Positions 1-8,497 of a stretch of DNA of 64,000 nucleotides are shown in pieces. Positions within the stretch are counted from its first letter, which is position 1. The number at the start of each line of letters is the position of its first letter. Source of the stretch: Microbacterium sp. CFH 31415 (lineage in GTDB: Bacteria; Actinomycetota; Actinomycetes; Actinomycetales; Microbacteriaceae); assembly GCF_022538185.1 (NCBI RefSeq), contig NZ_JAKYXC010000016.1, forward strand, positions 1-64,000. The letters run 5' to 3'. The position numbers and the translations under genes are program-made. Under the pieces are notes generated by a model that was not told the DNA's origin, ran no database searches, and saw only the letters and a list, made by a program, of their open reading frames with translations.

Positions 1-2
1 CC

Positions 3-299
3 CCCGACCTGCCCGTGCTGCTCACCGCCCCCTACTTCGTCGAGGCACTCGGCCGCGCCCAGGACGCCTGGCGCCGCATCGTCGCCACCGCCGCGGCAGC
101 CGGCATCCCCGCCCCCGCCTTCTCCTCGTCGCTCGCCTACTACGACGGCCTCCGCGCCGAGCGCCTCCCCGCCGCCCTCGTCCAAGGACAACGCGACTTC
201 TTCGGCGCGCACACCTACCAGCGCACCGACAAACCCGGCACCATCCACACCCTCTGGTCCGGCGACCGCACCGAGATCGAAGCCCAAGACACCCACTGA
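3..299 (+). CDS. gnd: 6-phosphogluconate dehydrogenase, C-terminal fragment
   Basis: This is the last ~98 codons of an NADP-dependent decarboxylating 6-phosphogluconate dehydrogenase, which converts 6-phosphogluconate to ribulose 5-phosphate in the oxidative pentose phosphate pathway. The frame is open from the left edge, so the gene begins outside the window. The family C-terminal signature is visible: FSSSLAYYDGLRAERLP, then QRDFFGAHTYQR, then DKPGTIHTLW. The Met at position 15 is internal, not a start. The gene ends with TGA and is followed by about 220 bases before the next gene. Confidence 0.93.
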   Translation, partial: PDLPVLLTAPYFVEALGRAQDAWRRIVATAAAAGIPAPAFSSSLAYYDGLRAERLPAALVQGQRDFFGAHTYQRTDKPGTIHTLWSGDRTEIEAQDTH

Positions 300-439
300 C
301 CGTCCCGTGTGACGCGGTGCGGTCGTGAGACAGGCGTCGACGGTTCCCTTCCCGCCCTCATCACAAACGTCGACGGCGCTCCCGCTCGCCGCGCGAAGAC
401 TTCACCCGTGACGGGGGACGAGTCGAGGGCGGCTCGGTC

Positions 440-445
440 GTAGGC
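440..445 (+). promoter_or_regulatory. Candidate -10 element TAGGCT upstream of the DUF1269-like gene
   Basis: TAGGCT matches the TAnnnT pattern of actinobacterial housekeeping -10 elements. Transcription from it would start near 452 and give a leader of about 65 bases ending in the GGAAGGGG ribosome site before the ATG at 519. The rest of the 300-518 gap shows no ORF or repeat. Confidence 0.4.
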
Positions 446-518
446 TCGCGTCGTCGTCGGGACTGTGGTCCGCGAGACAGCCGCCGGTCGTCTCGGACGT
501 AGATGGAAGGGGATAGCG

Positions 519-1046
519 ATGGGCTCGAAGAATCTCGCGCTGGTGGTCGGTTCGTACGGTACCGAGGCAGCCGCCTCGGAGGACTATGACGCGCTGCGCA
601 GCGGGCAGGACTCCGGCGGCTACGAGATCGTCGGCGCGGTGGTGCTCTCGCGCAGCGAGGACGGAAAGGTCCAGGTCAAGGAGCACGGTGACAAGTCCGT
701 CGGTCACGGCGCTGCGTGGGGAGCCGGTGCGGGCGCGGTGCTCGGCCTGTTCGCCCCTCCGCTTCTCGCGGCGACCGCCGTCGGGGCGGGAGTGGGCGCG
801 ATCCTCGGCAAGATCCGGAAGAACCACGAGGAGAAGCAGTTCGGCGTCGACGTCGACGAGTACCTCGCACCGGGGACGTCCGCGGTCGTCGCCGTCGTCG
901 ATGACAAGTGGGCCGACCGGGTCGAAGAAGCACTCGACCGTGCGGACAAGCGCATCAGCAAAGCGATCGACTCGAACGACTATGAGCGGTTGCGCAAGGC
1001 GATCGAGGAGTCCGCTGACGATGTGATCGAGCAGATCAACTCGTAG
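519..1046 (+). CDS. DUF1269-like glycine-zipper membrane protein
   Basis: A 175-residue protein resembling the DUF1269 family of unknown function. It starts MGSKNLALVVGSY, an alpha/beta-type domain (about 1-55). A Gly/Ala-rich stretch at about 65-100 (AAWGAGAGAVLGLF, then VGAGVGAILGKI) looks like a pair of glycine-zipper membrane-inserting helices. The C-terminal region is highly charged and helical, ending in DDVIEQINS. ATG 519 is chosen because GGAAGGGG lies 6-14 bases upstream. An in-frame upstream start at 465 would add a basic, family-atypical extension. The protein probably sits at the membrane. No function can be inferred from its neighbours, and it is monocistronic. Confidence 0.75.
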   Translation: MGSKNLALVVGSYGTEAAASEDYDALRSGQDSGGYEIVGAVVLSRSEDGKVQVKEHGDKSVGHGAAWGAGAGAVLGLFAPPLLAATAVGAGVGAILGKIRKNHEEKQFGVDVDEYLAPGTSAVVAVVDDKWADRVEEALDRADKRISKAIDSNDYERLRKAIEESADDVIEQINS

Positions 1047-1093
1047 CGCGCGGCTCGGTCCTGCGGCCGTCTTCTCACCCGCCGGGTGACCGA

Positions 1094-1118
1094 ACGCGCG
1101 GCGCATCTCGCCGCGCGT
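1094..1118. terminator. Hairpin between convergent genes
   Basis: A perfect 10-bp stem (ACGCGCGGCG / CGCCGCGCGT) with the 5-base loop CATCT lies between the DUF1269-like gene (plus) and the patatin gene (minus). Position and symmetry fit a bidirectional terminator. There is no U-tract, as is usual in high-GC actinobacteria. Confidence 0.55.
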
Positions 1119-1138
1119 CGCCCGGCCTCGAGCTGTCG

Positions 1139-1921
1139 CTACGCAGTCTCGGGGCGGGCGATGCGATCTTCCGGGGCAGCCTGCTCGAGTGTGGCGGTCG
1201 CCGCGCGACGGCCTTCGGCGATGAGGCGCGGTACGTCGCGCATCGTCCATTGCGCCATGCGCTCCATCTCGGGCTGGATGAGGATGACCGACGGATCGGC
1301 GACGAGGTCCGACAGCTTCGTGCTCGTGCGCATCATGCGCGCGTTCTCCCACTTGGCGTGAAGATGCACGACGATGACGCGATCGGCTCCGAGCTTGCGC
1401 GCGGCGAAAACCGGGACGTTGTCGACCAGACCCCCGTCGGCGAGCAGCCGGCCGCCGAGCCGCACGGGCGGGAGCAGTCCAGGCACCGCGATGGTGGCGC
1501 GCAGCGCCGCACTCAAGGGGCCGCTGTCGATGACGACGGCCCGGCGCGTGCGAAGATCGGTCGCCACCGCCCCGAACCTGCGCGGCAGGTCCTCGATCCG
1601 CGGGGCTTCGCCGTGCAGCCGATGGACGGCCTCCGCGACGACCTGGGTGTCGAGCAGCCCCCAGCGCGGCTGGAAGCTCCACTTCGCGATCCGGCTCCAG
1701 CGAAAGCGTCGCGCGATCTCTTCGAGTTCGTCTCCGCCGAGCCCCGACGCGAAGGCGGATCCGACGAGGGCGCCCGAGCTCGTGCCCGTCACGATTCCCG
1801 GACGCAGGCCTCGCTCTTCGAGCACCTGGAGCACGCCGACATGGGCGGCTCCGAACGCGCCGCCGCCGCTCAGGGTGATGCCGAGCCTGGCGTCATCGGC
1901 GATCGGGAGATCGGTGGACAC
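1139..1921 (-). CDS. Patatin-like phospholipase (RssA/YchK type)
   Basis: A 260-residue patatin-family serine hydrolase, predicted to act on acyl esters or phospholipids. The Ser-Asp dyad architecture is intact: the oxyanion-hole loop SGGGAFGAAH near the N-terminus, the nucleophile elbow GTSSGA (G-x-S-x-G) at about 45-50, and the catalytic LADGGLVDNVP motif at about 160-170. There is no signal peptide, so it is probably cytoplasmic. The GTG at 1921 is preferred because TACGTT (1932-1927) lies 6 bases upstream as a leaderless -10. The GTG at 1936 would lie upstream of that element. It converges on the DUF1269-like gene. Confidence 0.85.
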   Translation of the reverse strand: MSTDLPIADDARLGITLSGGGAFGAAHVGVLQVLEERGLRPGIVTGTSSGALVGSAFASGLGGDELEEIARRFRWSRIAKWSFQPRWGLLDTQVVAEAVHRLHGEAPRIEDLPRRFGAVATDLRTRRAVVIDSGPLSAALRATIAVPGLLPPVRLGGRLLADGGLVDNVPVFAARKLGADRVIVVHLHAKWENARMMRTSTKLSDLVADPSVILIQPEMERMAQWTMRDVPRLIAEGRRAATATLEQAAPEDRIARPETA

Positions 1922-1966
1922 GTGGCGAACGTACACCCGTGCGGGCCGCGCGCGGCTGGGGCGGCC

Positions 1967-2290
1967 TCAGTCCGTGCTGTGGGGCGGGATGCTCGGCAGG
2001 TGCGTGCTGTCGAGCGCGACCTCTTCGGCGGGCGCGACGTATGTCTGCCGGCGGCGCACGAGCGATCGCTCGTCCGGGCGGGCGACGGCGACCTCGCTCA
2101 TCGGCGGGTCCACGACCGTGGCTCGAGCGGGACGGTACAGCCGAGCGCGCCTCTTCTGGTCGACGCGCTGAGTGTCGAGGATGAGCTCGTCCTCCGCGCG
2201 GCACCGCGCGCACTCGTCATTCGAGACGGTCCGCCGGTAGTGCGGCGACCACCCGCACGTGTGCGGCGGCGGCGCCTCATCGCGGAACAT
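1967..2290 (-). CDS. Small conserved hypothetical protein with a CxxC pair
   Basis: A 107-residue protein whose family I do not recognise. The N-terminal third has Cys12 and a C-A-R-C pair at 27-30 in MFRDEAPPPHTCGW...SNDECARC, which suggests a small metal-binding knuckle. The rest is charged and proline-rich with no membrane segment. The ATG at 2290 is supported by TACCCT (2302-2297), a leaderless -10 ending 7 bases upstream. A longer open frame on this strand continues to about 2818, but only as antisense of the downstream gene. It lies upstream of the patatin gene on the same strand, with a 45-base gap. Confidence 0.6.
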   Translation of the reverse strand: MFRDEAPPPHTCGWSPHYRRTVSNDECARCRAEDELILDTQRVDQKRRARLYRPARATVVDPPMSEVAVARPDERSLVRRRQTYVAPAEEVALDSTHLPSIPPHSTD

Positions 2291-2437
2291 GCTTCGAGGG
2301 TAGCCGCGCTGCCTGTGTTGCGCGGGCAGCACACTCTCTCGGCGTCGGGCACGCTCGTTCGAGGAGCGCCGCATCGAGGGGCAGACCTGCGCGGGGTGAA
2401 TCCTGTCAACCCCCTCCGGTCGCCCGCCGCACGCTCC

Positions 2438-2443
2438 TAGCGT
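2438..2443 (+). promoter_or_regulatory. Leaderless -10 element TAGCGT
   Basis: TAGCGT ends 8 bases before the ATG of the DJ-1/PfpI gene, and no Shine-Dalgarno precedes that ATG. The decamer TCCTGTCAAC lies 37 bases upstream (2401-2410), the same spacing as at the TspO-like gene at 59 kb. Confidence 0.6.
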
Positions 2444-2450
2444 GGAGCCC

Positions 2451-2999
2451 ATGACTGATCTGAGTGGAAAGCGCGTCGCCTTCGTCGCGACCGACGGATT
2501 CGAAGACAGCGAGCTCACCTCCCCCTGGCAGGCGGTGACGGATGCCGGCGCGACGGCCGTACTGATCGCTCCCGAGCCGGGCGAGATCGAGGGCAAGAAC
2601 GGCCACAAGCAAGCCGTGGACGAACTGACAGCTGACGTCGATGCCGGCGCCTTCGACGCGCTCGTGCTGCCGGGCGGAGTCGTCAACGCCGACCACCTGC
2701 GCATGGACGGCAACGCCGTCGATTTCGCGCGGGCGTTCTTCGAACAGCAGAAGCCGGTGGCGGCCATCTGCCATGCCGCTTGGACGCTCATCGAGGCGAA
2801 GGTCGTCGAGGGCCGCACGCTGACGAGCTACCCGAGTCTGCAGACCGACCTCCGCAACGCCGGCGCGACCTGGGTTGACGAGGAGGTCGTCGTCGAGGAC
2901 GGCCTGGTCACGAGCCGCACCCCCGACGACCTCCCTGCGTTCAACGCGAAGGTCGTCGAGGAGATCGCCGAGGGCCGGCACTCCGCGCAGAGCGCCTGA
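2451..2999 (+). CDS. DJ-1/PfpI family protein (class I glutamine amidotransferase-like)
   Basis: A 182-residue DJ-1/PfpI superfamily protein of the YhbO/PfpI group, which includes deglycases and stress-linked hydrolases. The nucleophile elbow is AICHAAW with Cys107 followed by His108, and the acidic partner Glu18 lies in DGFEDSEL. The size matches single-domain PfpI proteins. There is no signal sequence, so it is cytoplasmic. Start 2451 follows the leaderless -10 TAGCGT. It is monocistronic and ends at a hairpin at 3007-3043. The upstream TCCTGTCAAC element shared with another gene may indicate common stress control (inference). Confidence 0.85.
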   Translation: MTDLSGKRVAFVATDGFEDSELTSPWQAVTDAGATAVLIAPEPGEIEGKNGHKQAVDELTADVDAGAFDALVLPGGVVNADHLRMDGNAVDFARAFFEQQKPVAAICHAAWTLIEAKVVEGRTLTSYPSLQTDLRNAGATWVDEEVVVEDGLVTSRTPDDLPAFNAKVVEEIAEGRHSAQSA

Positions 3000-3006
3000 C
3001 CCGGAC

Positions 3007-3043
3007 GAGAGGCCTGGCCCGCATCGGCCGGGTGAGGCCTCTC
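3007..3043 (+). terminator. Hairpin after the DJ-1/PfpI gene
   Basis: The arms GAGAGGCCT (3007-3015) and AGGCCTCTC (3035-3043) are perfectly complementary over 9 bp. They lie 7 bases after the stop codon and upstream of the narG promoter. Confidence 0.55.
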
Positions 3044-3094
3044 CTCGCGACAGCTCCGCCCGCGACTGCTCTGGTGCGGCCGGAGAATGTTCAC

Positions 3095-3100
3095 TAGGGT
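3095..3100 (+). promoter_or_regulatory. Leaderless -10 element TAGGGT of the nar operon
   Basis: TAGGGT ends 8 bases before the narG ATG at 3108, with no ribosome binding site between. I saw no clear FNR/CRP-type palindrome in the preceding 90 bases. Confidence 0.55.
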
Positions 3101-3107
3101 CCGAGCC

Positions 3108-6100
3108 ATGACGCCCCAGATCGGTGTGGACGGGCCGGCTTCGGATGCTCTGCTGCGCGCAGGGCGGTTCTTCACGAGGTGGGACGAGACCGCCGATCAT
3201 CGCGCTGCCTTCCTCGAAGGAGGCCGCGACGGGGACGCCTTCTATCGCGATCGGTGGAGTCACGACAAGGTGGTGCGGTCGACTCACGGGGTGAACTGCA
3301 CGGGCTCCTGTTCGTGGAAGGTGTACGTGAAGGACGGCATCATCACGTGGGAGGCCCAGGAGACCGACTATCCGAGCGTCGGCCCCGACCGTCCCGAGTA
3401 CGAGCCCCGCGGGTGCCCCCGCGGGGCTGCCTTCTCCTGGTACACCTACTCGCCGACGCGGGTGCGCTACCCGTACGTGCGCGGCGTGCTCCTCGAGGAG
3501 TACCGCGCGGCGAAGGCCCGAGGCAACGACCCGGTCGAGGCGTTCGGCGAGATCACCCGGAATCCCGAGACGCGGCGCCGCTACCAGCTGGCCCGCGGCA
3601 AGGGCGGTCTCGTGCGCGCATCGTGGCGCGAGGCGGTCGAACTCGTCGCGGCCGGCTACGTCCACACGATCAAGGAGTACGGGCCCGACCGGGTCGCCGG
3701 CTTCTCGCCCATCCCGGCGATGTCGATGGTGTCGCACTGCATCGGCACTCGCTTCACGCAGCTCGTCGGCGGCGTGATGACCTCGTTCTACGACTGGTAC
3801 GCCGACCTTCCCGTCGCCAGCCCCCAGGTGTTCGGCGACCAGACCGACGTGCCCGAGTCGGGCGACTGGTGGGATGCGACCTACCTCATGATGTGGGGGT
3901 CGAACGTGCCGGTCACCCGCACACCCGACGCCCACTGGATGGCCGAGGTGCGGTACCGCGGTACGAAGGTTGTGACGGTCAGCCCCGACTACGCCGACAA
4001 CACGAAGTTCGCCGACGAGTGGCTGCCGTGCCAGGCGGGCACCGATGCCGCCCTCGCGATGGCGATGGGGCACGTCGTGCTCAAGGAGAACTACGTCGAC
4101 CGCCGCGTGCCGTTCTTCGCCGACTTCGCGCGCCAGTACACCGACCTGCCGCACCTCGTGCGCCTCGTCGAGCGCGACGGCGCCTACGTGCCGGGCACGT
4201 TCCTGACGTCGAAGGACCTCGGCGGTGACACTCCCGAGGATGAGTGGAAGACGGTGGTGCTGGATGCCGCGTCCGGCGCCCCGCGCGTGCCGAACGGCTC
4301 GATGGGGTTCCGCTACGCCGCATCGGGGGAGGGTCTCTGGAACCTCGATCTCGAGGGAGTCGAGCCGGCCCTGTCGATCGGCGACGCGCCTCAGGACGCC
4401 GATAACGTCGAGGTCCTCCTGCCGCGGTTCGACTCCGCCGACGGCTCGGGCGAGGTGCTGCGCCGGGGGGTCCCGGCGACGCGGGTCGGCGGCATCCTGG
4501 TGACCACAGTCCTCGATCTGCTGCTCGCTCAGTACGGCGTTCCCCGCGAAGGGCTGCCGGGCGAGTGGCCGAGTGGCTACGACGATGCCGACTCCCCGTA
4601 CACTCCCGCATGGCAGGAGGAGATCACCGGTGTGCCGGCACAGGCGTGCACGCGCATCGCCCGGGAGTTCGCGGCGAACGCGGCCGAGTCGAACGGCCGG
4701 TCGATGATCATCATGGGTGCCGGCATCTGCCAGTGGTTCCACGGCGACGCGACCTACCGCTCGATCCTCGCGCTCCTCATCCTCACGGGTTCCATGGGGC
4801 GCAACGGCGGCGGGTGGGCGCACTACGTCGGGCAGGAGAAGTGCCGGCCGATCACCGGCTGGCTGTCGCTTGCGAATGCGCTCGACTGGAGTCGTCCACC
4901 GCGCACGATGATCGGCACAGCGTACTGGTACATGCACACCGACCAGTGGCGCTTCGACGGGTACTCCGCCGATGCGCTGGCATCGCCGCTCGCCGAGGGC
5001 AATCTCGCCGGCATGCACACGGCCGACACGATCGCCCAGTCCGCACGCCTCGGCTGGATGCCCTTCTACCCGCAGTTCGACGTCAACCCGCTCGACCTCG
5101 CCGACCAGGCCGACGCAGCGGTGGCGAACGGAGAGGCGGCGGATGCCGCATCCTACGTCGCCTCACAGCTCCGGTCCGGCGAGCTGCAGCCGGCCATCGC
5201 CGACGTCGACGCCCCCGAGAACTGGCCGCGCCTGCTCACCCTGTGGCGCTCGAATCTCATGGGGTCGAGCGCGAAGGGCAACGAGTACTTCCTCAAGCAC
5301 CTGCTCGGCACGCACAGCAACGTCATGGCGACCGATGAAGCCGCCGTGCGGCCGAACGATGTGAAGTGGCACGACAAGATCCCGGAGGGGAAACTCGACC
5401 TGCTGGTCTCGGCCGACTTCCGCATGACCTCGACGACCCTCCTCTCGGACGTCGTGTTCCCCGCAGCGACCTGGTACGAGAAGCACGACCTGTCGTCGAC
5501 CGACATGCATCCGTTCGTGCACGCGTTCACCCCGGCGATCGACCCGCCGTGGGAGGCGAAGAGCGACTTCGATCTGTTCCACGCCATCGCCGTCGAGTTC
5601 TCGGCGCAGGCTCGGACGCACCTCGGCACGCGCAGGGATCTCGTCTCCGTGCCGATGCAGCACGACACTCCCGGCGAGACGTCGCAGCCGGGCGGGGCGG
5701 TGCGGGACTGGTCGCGCGGTGACGGCGTCGGCGTCCCCGGCAAGACGATGCCGCAGTTCACCGTTGTCGAGCGCGACTACACCGCGATCGCCGACAAGCT
5801 CGCCACCGTCGGACCCCTCGCCGACGAGCTCGGCTTCACCATCAAGGCCGTGACCTACGACGTCTCGCACGAGGTCCAGCGGCTGGCGCAGAAGAACGGC
5901 GTGATGCTCGGCGGCGCCGCTGAGGGGCGTCCGGCGATCGACACGGACGTCAAGATGGCCGAGGCGATCCTGGCGTTCTCCGGGACGACGAACGGCGAAC
6001 TCGCCTCGCAGGGGTTCCGCACGCTCGAGAAGCGCGTCGGCAAGCCGCTGGCCGACCTCGCGGAGGGCTCGGAGGAGAAGCGCATCACGTTCGCCATGAC

Positions 6101-6806
6101 CCAGGCGGCACCCGTGCCCGTCATCACCTCGCCGGAGTGGTCGGGATCGGAGACGGGTGGGCGCCGTTACGCGCCGTTCACGGTCAACATCGAGCGGCTC
6201 AAGCCCTTCCACACACTCACCGGCCGGATGCACTTCTACCTCGATCACGCGTGGATGCGCGACCTCGGCGAGGCCTTGCCCATCTATCGCCCGCCGCTGG
6301 ACATGAACCGCCTGTTCGGCGAGCCCAAGCTCGGACCCGACGGCGCGCAGCAGGTCGTGGTGCGCTATCTCACGCCCCATTCGAAGTGGTCGATCCACTC
6401 GGAGTACCAGGACAACCTCTTCATGCTGTCGCTCTCGCGCGGCGGCCCGACGGTGTGGATGAGCCCAGCGGATGCCGCGGCCATCGGTGCCGCCGACAAC
6501 GACTGGGTCGAGTGCGTGAACTCCAACGGCGTGCTCGTCGCGCGGGCGATCGTGTCGCACCGCATGCCGACCGGCGTCGTGTACGTGCACCACGCGCAGG
6601 AGCGCACGATCGACGTGCCCAAGTCCGAGGCGACCGGTCGGCGGGGCGGCATCCACAACTCCGTCACGAGGCTGCTGGTCAAGCCGACGCACCTCATCGG
6701 CGGGTACGCGCAGCTGTCGTACACGTTCAACTATCTCGGCCCGACGGGCAACCAGCGCGACATGGTGGCCACGGTGCGCCGCCGCTCGCAGGAGGTGACG
6801 TACTGA
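3108..6806 (+). CDS. narG: Respiratory nitrate reductase, alpha subunit
   Basis: A 1232-residue molybdopterin catalytic subunit that reduces nitrate to nitrite at the cytoplasmic face of the membrane-bound NarGHI complex. Near the N-terminus, the ligands of the FS0 [4Fe-4S] cluster are visible: His60 and Cys64/Cys68 in STHGVNCTGSCSW and Cys103 in PRGCPRG. The Mo-bis-MGD region contains YDWYADLPVASPQ and MMWGSNVPVTRTPDAHW. Length matches NarG (about 1230-1250). ATG 3108 is chosen because of the leaderless -10 at 3095; an in-frame start at 3087 would lie upstream of it. Its TGA overlaps the narH ATG, so the subunits are translationally coupled. Confidence 0.97.
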   Translation: MTPQIGVDGPASDALLRAGRFFTRWDETADHRAAFLEGGRDGDAFYRDRWSHDKVVRSTHGVNCTGSCSWKVYVKDGIITWEAQETDYPSVGPDRPEYEPRGCPRGAAFSWYTYSPTRVRYPYVRGVLLEEYRAAKARGNDPVEAFGEITRNPETRRRYQLARGKGGLVRASWREAVELVAAGYVHTIKEYGPDRVAGFSPIPAMSMVSHCIGTRFTQLVGGVMTSFYDWYADLPVASPQVFGDQTDVPESGDWWDATYLMMWGSNVPVTRTPDAHWMAEVRYRGTKVVTVSPDYADNTKFADEWLPCQAGTDAALAMAMGHVVLKENYVDRRVPFFADFARQYTDLPHLVRLVERDGAYVPGTFLTSKDLGGDTPEDEWKTVVLDAASGAPRVPNGSMGFRYAASGEGLWNLDLEGVEPALSIGDAPQDADNVEVLLPRFDSADGSGEVLRRGVPATRVGGILVTTVLDLLLAQYGVPREGLPGEWPSGYDDADSPYTPAWQEEITGVPAQACTRIAREFAANAAESNGRSMIIMGAGICQWFHGDATYRSILALLILTGSMGRNGGGWAHYVGQEKCRPITGWLSLANALDWSRPPRTMIGTAYWYMHTDQWRFDGYSADALASPLAEGNLAGMHTADTIAQSARLGWMPFYPQFDVNPLDLADQADAAVANGEAADAASYVASQLRSGELQPAIADVDAPENWPRLLTLWRSNLMGSSAKGNEYFLKHLLGTHSNVMATDEAAVRPNDVKWHDKIPEGKLDLLVSADFRMTSTTLLSDVVFPAATWYEKHDLSSTDMHPFVHAFTPAIDPPWEAKSDFDLFHAIAVEFSAQARTHLGTRRDLVSVPMQHDTPGETSQPGGAVRDWSRGDGVGVPGKTMPQFTVVERDYTAIADKLATVGPLADELGFTIKAVTYDVSHEVQRLAQKNGVMLGGAAEGRPAIDTDVKMAEAILAFSGTTNGELASQGFRTLEKRVGKPLADLAEGSEEKRITFAMTQAAPVPVITSPEWSGSETGGRRYAPFTVNIERLKPFHTLTGRMHFYLDHAWMRDLGEALPIYRPPLDMNRLFGEPKLGPDGAQQVVVRYLTPHSKWSIHSEYQDNLFMLSLSRGGPTVWMSPADAAAIGAADNDWVECVNSNGVLVARAIVSHRMPTGVVYVHHAQERTIDVPKSEATGRRGGIHNSVTRLLVKPTHLIGGYAQLSYTFNYLGPTGNQRDMVATVRRRSQEVTY

Positions 6807-8497
6807 TGCGTGTGATGGCCCAGATGGGCATGGTGATGAACCTCGACAAGTGCATCGGGTGTCACACCTGCTCGGTCACGTGCAAGCAGGCGTGGACGAA
6901 CCGCGCGGGAACCGAGTACGTGTGGTTCAACAACGTCGAGACGCGCCCCGGTCAGGGCTATCCGCGCCGCTACGAGGACCAGGAGCAGTGGCGCGGCGGT
7001 TGGACGCTCAACAAGCGCGGACGCCTGGCGCTGCGAACGGGCAGTCGCCTGAAGCGTCTGCTCACGATCTTCTCGTCGCCGGTGCAGCCGAAGCTCGCCG
7101 ACTACTACGAGCCCTGGACGTACGACTACGAGACCCTGATCGACGCACCGCTCGGCGACGACTTCCCGGTGGCACGGCCGAAGTCTCTCATCACCGGTGA
7201 GGACACGAAGATCACGTGGTCGGCGAACTGGGACGACGACCTGGGAGGTGCATCGGAGATGGGGCATCTCGACCCCATCGTCGAGCGGGTGCGGCGCGAG
7301 TCGGAAGACAAGATCAAGCTGCAGTTCGAGAAGACCTTCATGTTCTATCTGCCGCGCATCTGCGAGCACTGCCTGAACCCGTCGTGCATGGCGTCCTGCC
7401 CGTCGGGCGCGATCTACAAGCGCGCCGAGGACGGGATCGTGCTCGTCGATCAGGACCGCTGCCGCGGCTGGCGCCAATGCATCACGGGTTGCCCGTACAA
7501 GAAGATCTACTTCAATCACAAGACCGGCAAGGCCGAGAAGTGCACGCTCTGCTACCCGCGCCTCGAGGTCGGCATCCCCACGGTCTGCTCCGAGACGTGT
7601 GTCGGGCGCCTCCGCTACCTCGGTCTCTTCCTCTACGACGCCGACCGCGTCACTGAGGCGGCCTCGACACCCGACCCCCAGGACCTCTACGAAGCGCAGC
7701 TCGACCTGATGCTCGACCCGGATGACCCCGAGGTCATTGCGGCGGTGCGCGCACAGGGCGACATCCCCGAGGACTGGATGGATGCCGCGCGCCGGTCTCC
7801 CGTCTACGCCCTGGCGAAGACCTACCGGGTGGCGCTGCCGCTGCACCCGGAGTACCGCACGATGCCGATGGTCTGGTACATCCCGCCGCTGTCGCCCATC
7901 GTCGACCTGCTGCGCGACCAGGGTCATGACGCCGAAGCGGCGGGCACGCTGTTCGGTGCCATCGAGGCTCTGCGCATCCCGGTCGAGTACCTCGCCGAGC
8001 TCTTCACCGCCGGAGATGCCCATCTCATCACCATCGTGCTTCGGCGCCTCGCCGCCATGCGCGCGTACCTTCGCGACATCACGCTCGACCGGGAGCGCGA
8101 CGAGTCGATTCCGCAGGCGGTCGGGATGACCGGCGATTCCATCTACGAGATGTATCGCCTGCTCGCCATCGCGAAGTACGAGGACCGCTATGTCATCCCC
8201 ACAGCGCACTACGAGCGAGCCCACGAGCTGGAAGAGCTGGGCTGCTCGCTCGACTTCGACGGCGGGCCTTACGGGAACGAGTCGGGCATGTTCGGCGAGG
8301 CGAGCGGGCGGCCCGTCCCGGTCGCGGTCGAGACCTTCCAGGCGCTCAAGGAGCGGCAGACGTCCGACTCGGCGGCGAGCGGCGAGTCACTGCGAGGACG
8401 CGTCAACCTCCTGAACTGGGACGGCAACGGGGCGCCGCCCGGGTTGTTCCCGCCGCGAGACGACCGACCGGATGCCCCGGACGAGGGCACGCGATGA
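6806..8497 (+). CDS. narH: Respiratory nitrate reductase, beta (iron-sulfur) subunit
   Basis: A 563-residue electron-transfer subunit that carries electrons from NarI haem to NarG. Four cysteine clusters are visible: CIGCHTCSVTC (Cys16/19/22/26), CEHCLNPSCMASC, CRGWRQCITGC and CTLCYPRLEVGIPTVC. In the third cluster a Trp replaces one Cys, the standard arrangement for the [3Fe-4S] centre of NarH. The start overlaps the narG stop as ATGA, and MRVMAQMGMVMNLDKC aligns with known NarH N-termini. The C-terminus is a variable Pro/Asp-rich tail, and the stop overlaps narJ. Confidence 0.97.
   Translation: MRVMAQMGMVMNLDKCIGCHTCSVTCKQAWTNRAGTEYVWFNNVETRPGQGYPRRYEDQEQWRGGWTLNKRGRLALRTGSRLKRLLTIFSSPVQPKLADYYEPWTYDYETLIDAPLGDDFPVARPKSLITGEDTKITWSANWDDDLGGASEMGHLDPIVERVRRESEDKIKLQFEKTFMFYLPRICEHCLNPSCMASCPSGAIYKRAEDGIVLVDQDRCRGWRQCITGCPYKKIYFNHKTGKAEKCTLCYPRLEVGIPTVCSETCVGRLRYLGLFLYDADRVTEAASTPDPQDLYEAQLDLMLDPDDPEVIAAVRAQGDIPEDWMDAARRSPVYALAKTYRVALPLHPEYRTMPMVWYIPPLSPIVDLLRDQGHDAEAAGTLFGAIEALRIPVEYLAELFTAGDAHLITIVLRRLAAMRAYLRDITLDRERDESIPQAVGMTGDSIYEMYRLLAIAKYEDRYVIPTAHYERAHELEELGCSLDFDGGPYGNESGMFGEASGRPVPVAVETFQALKERQTSDSAASGESLRGRVNLLNWDGNGAPPGLFPPRDDRPDAPDEGTR

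Noticed and set aside
3087..3107. Earlier in-frame start for narG
   Set aside because: It would lie upstream of the TAGGGT -10 hexamer and adds residues not in NarG homologues.
2406..5018. An 870-codon open frame on the minus strand opposite narG
   Set aside because: It is antisense to strongly conserved narG and DJ-1/PfpI codons, has no recognisable domain, and is Arg/Ala/His-rich as expected for a shadow frame in high-GC DNA.
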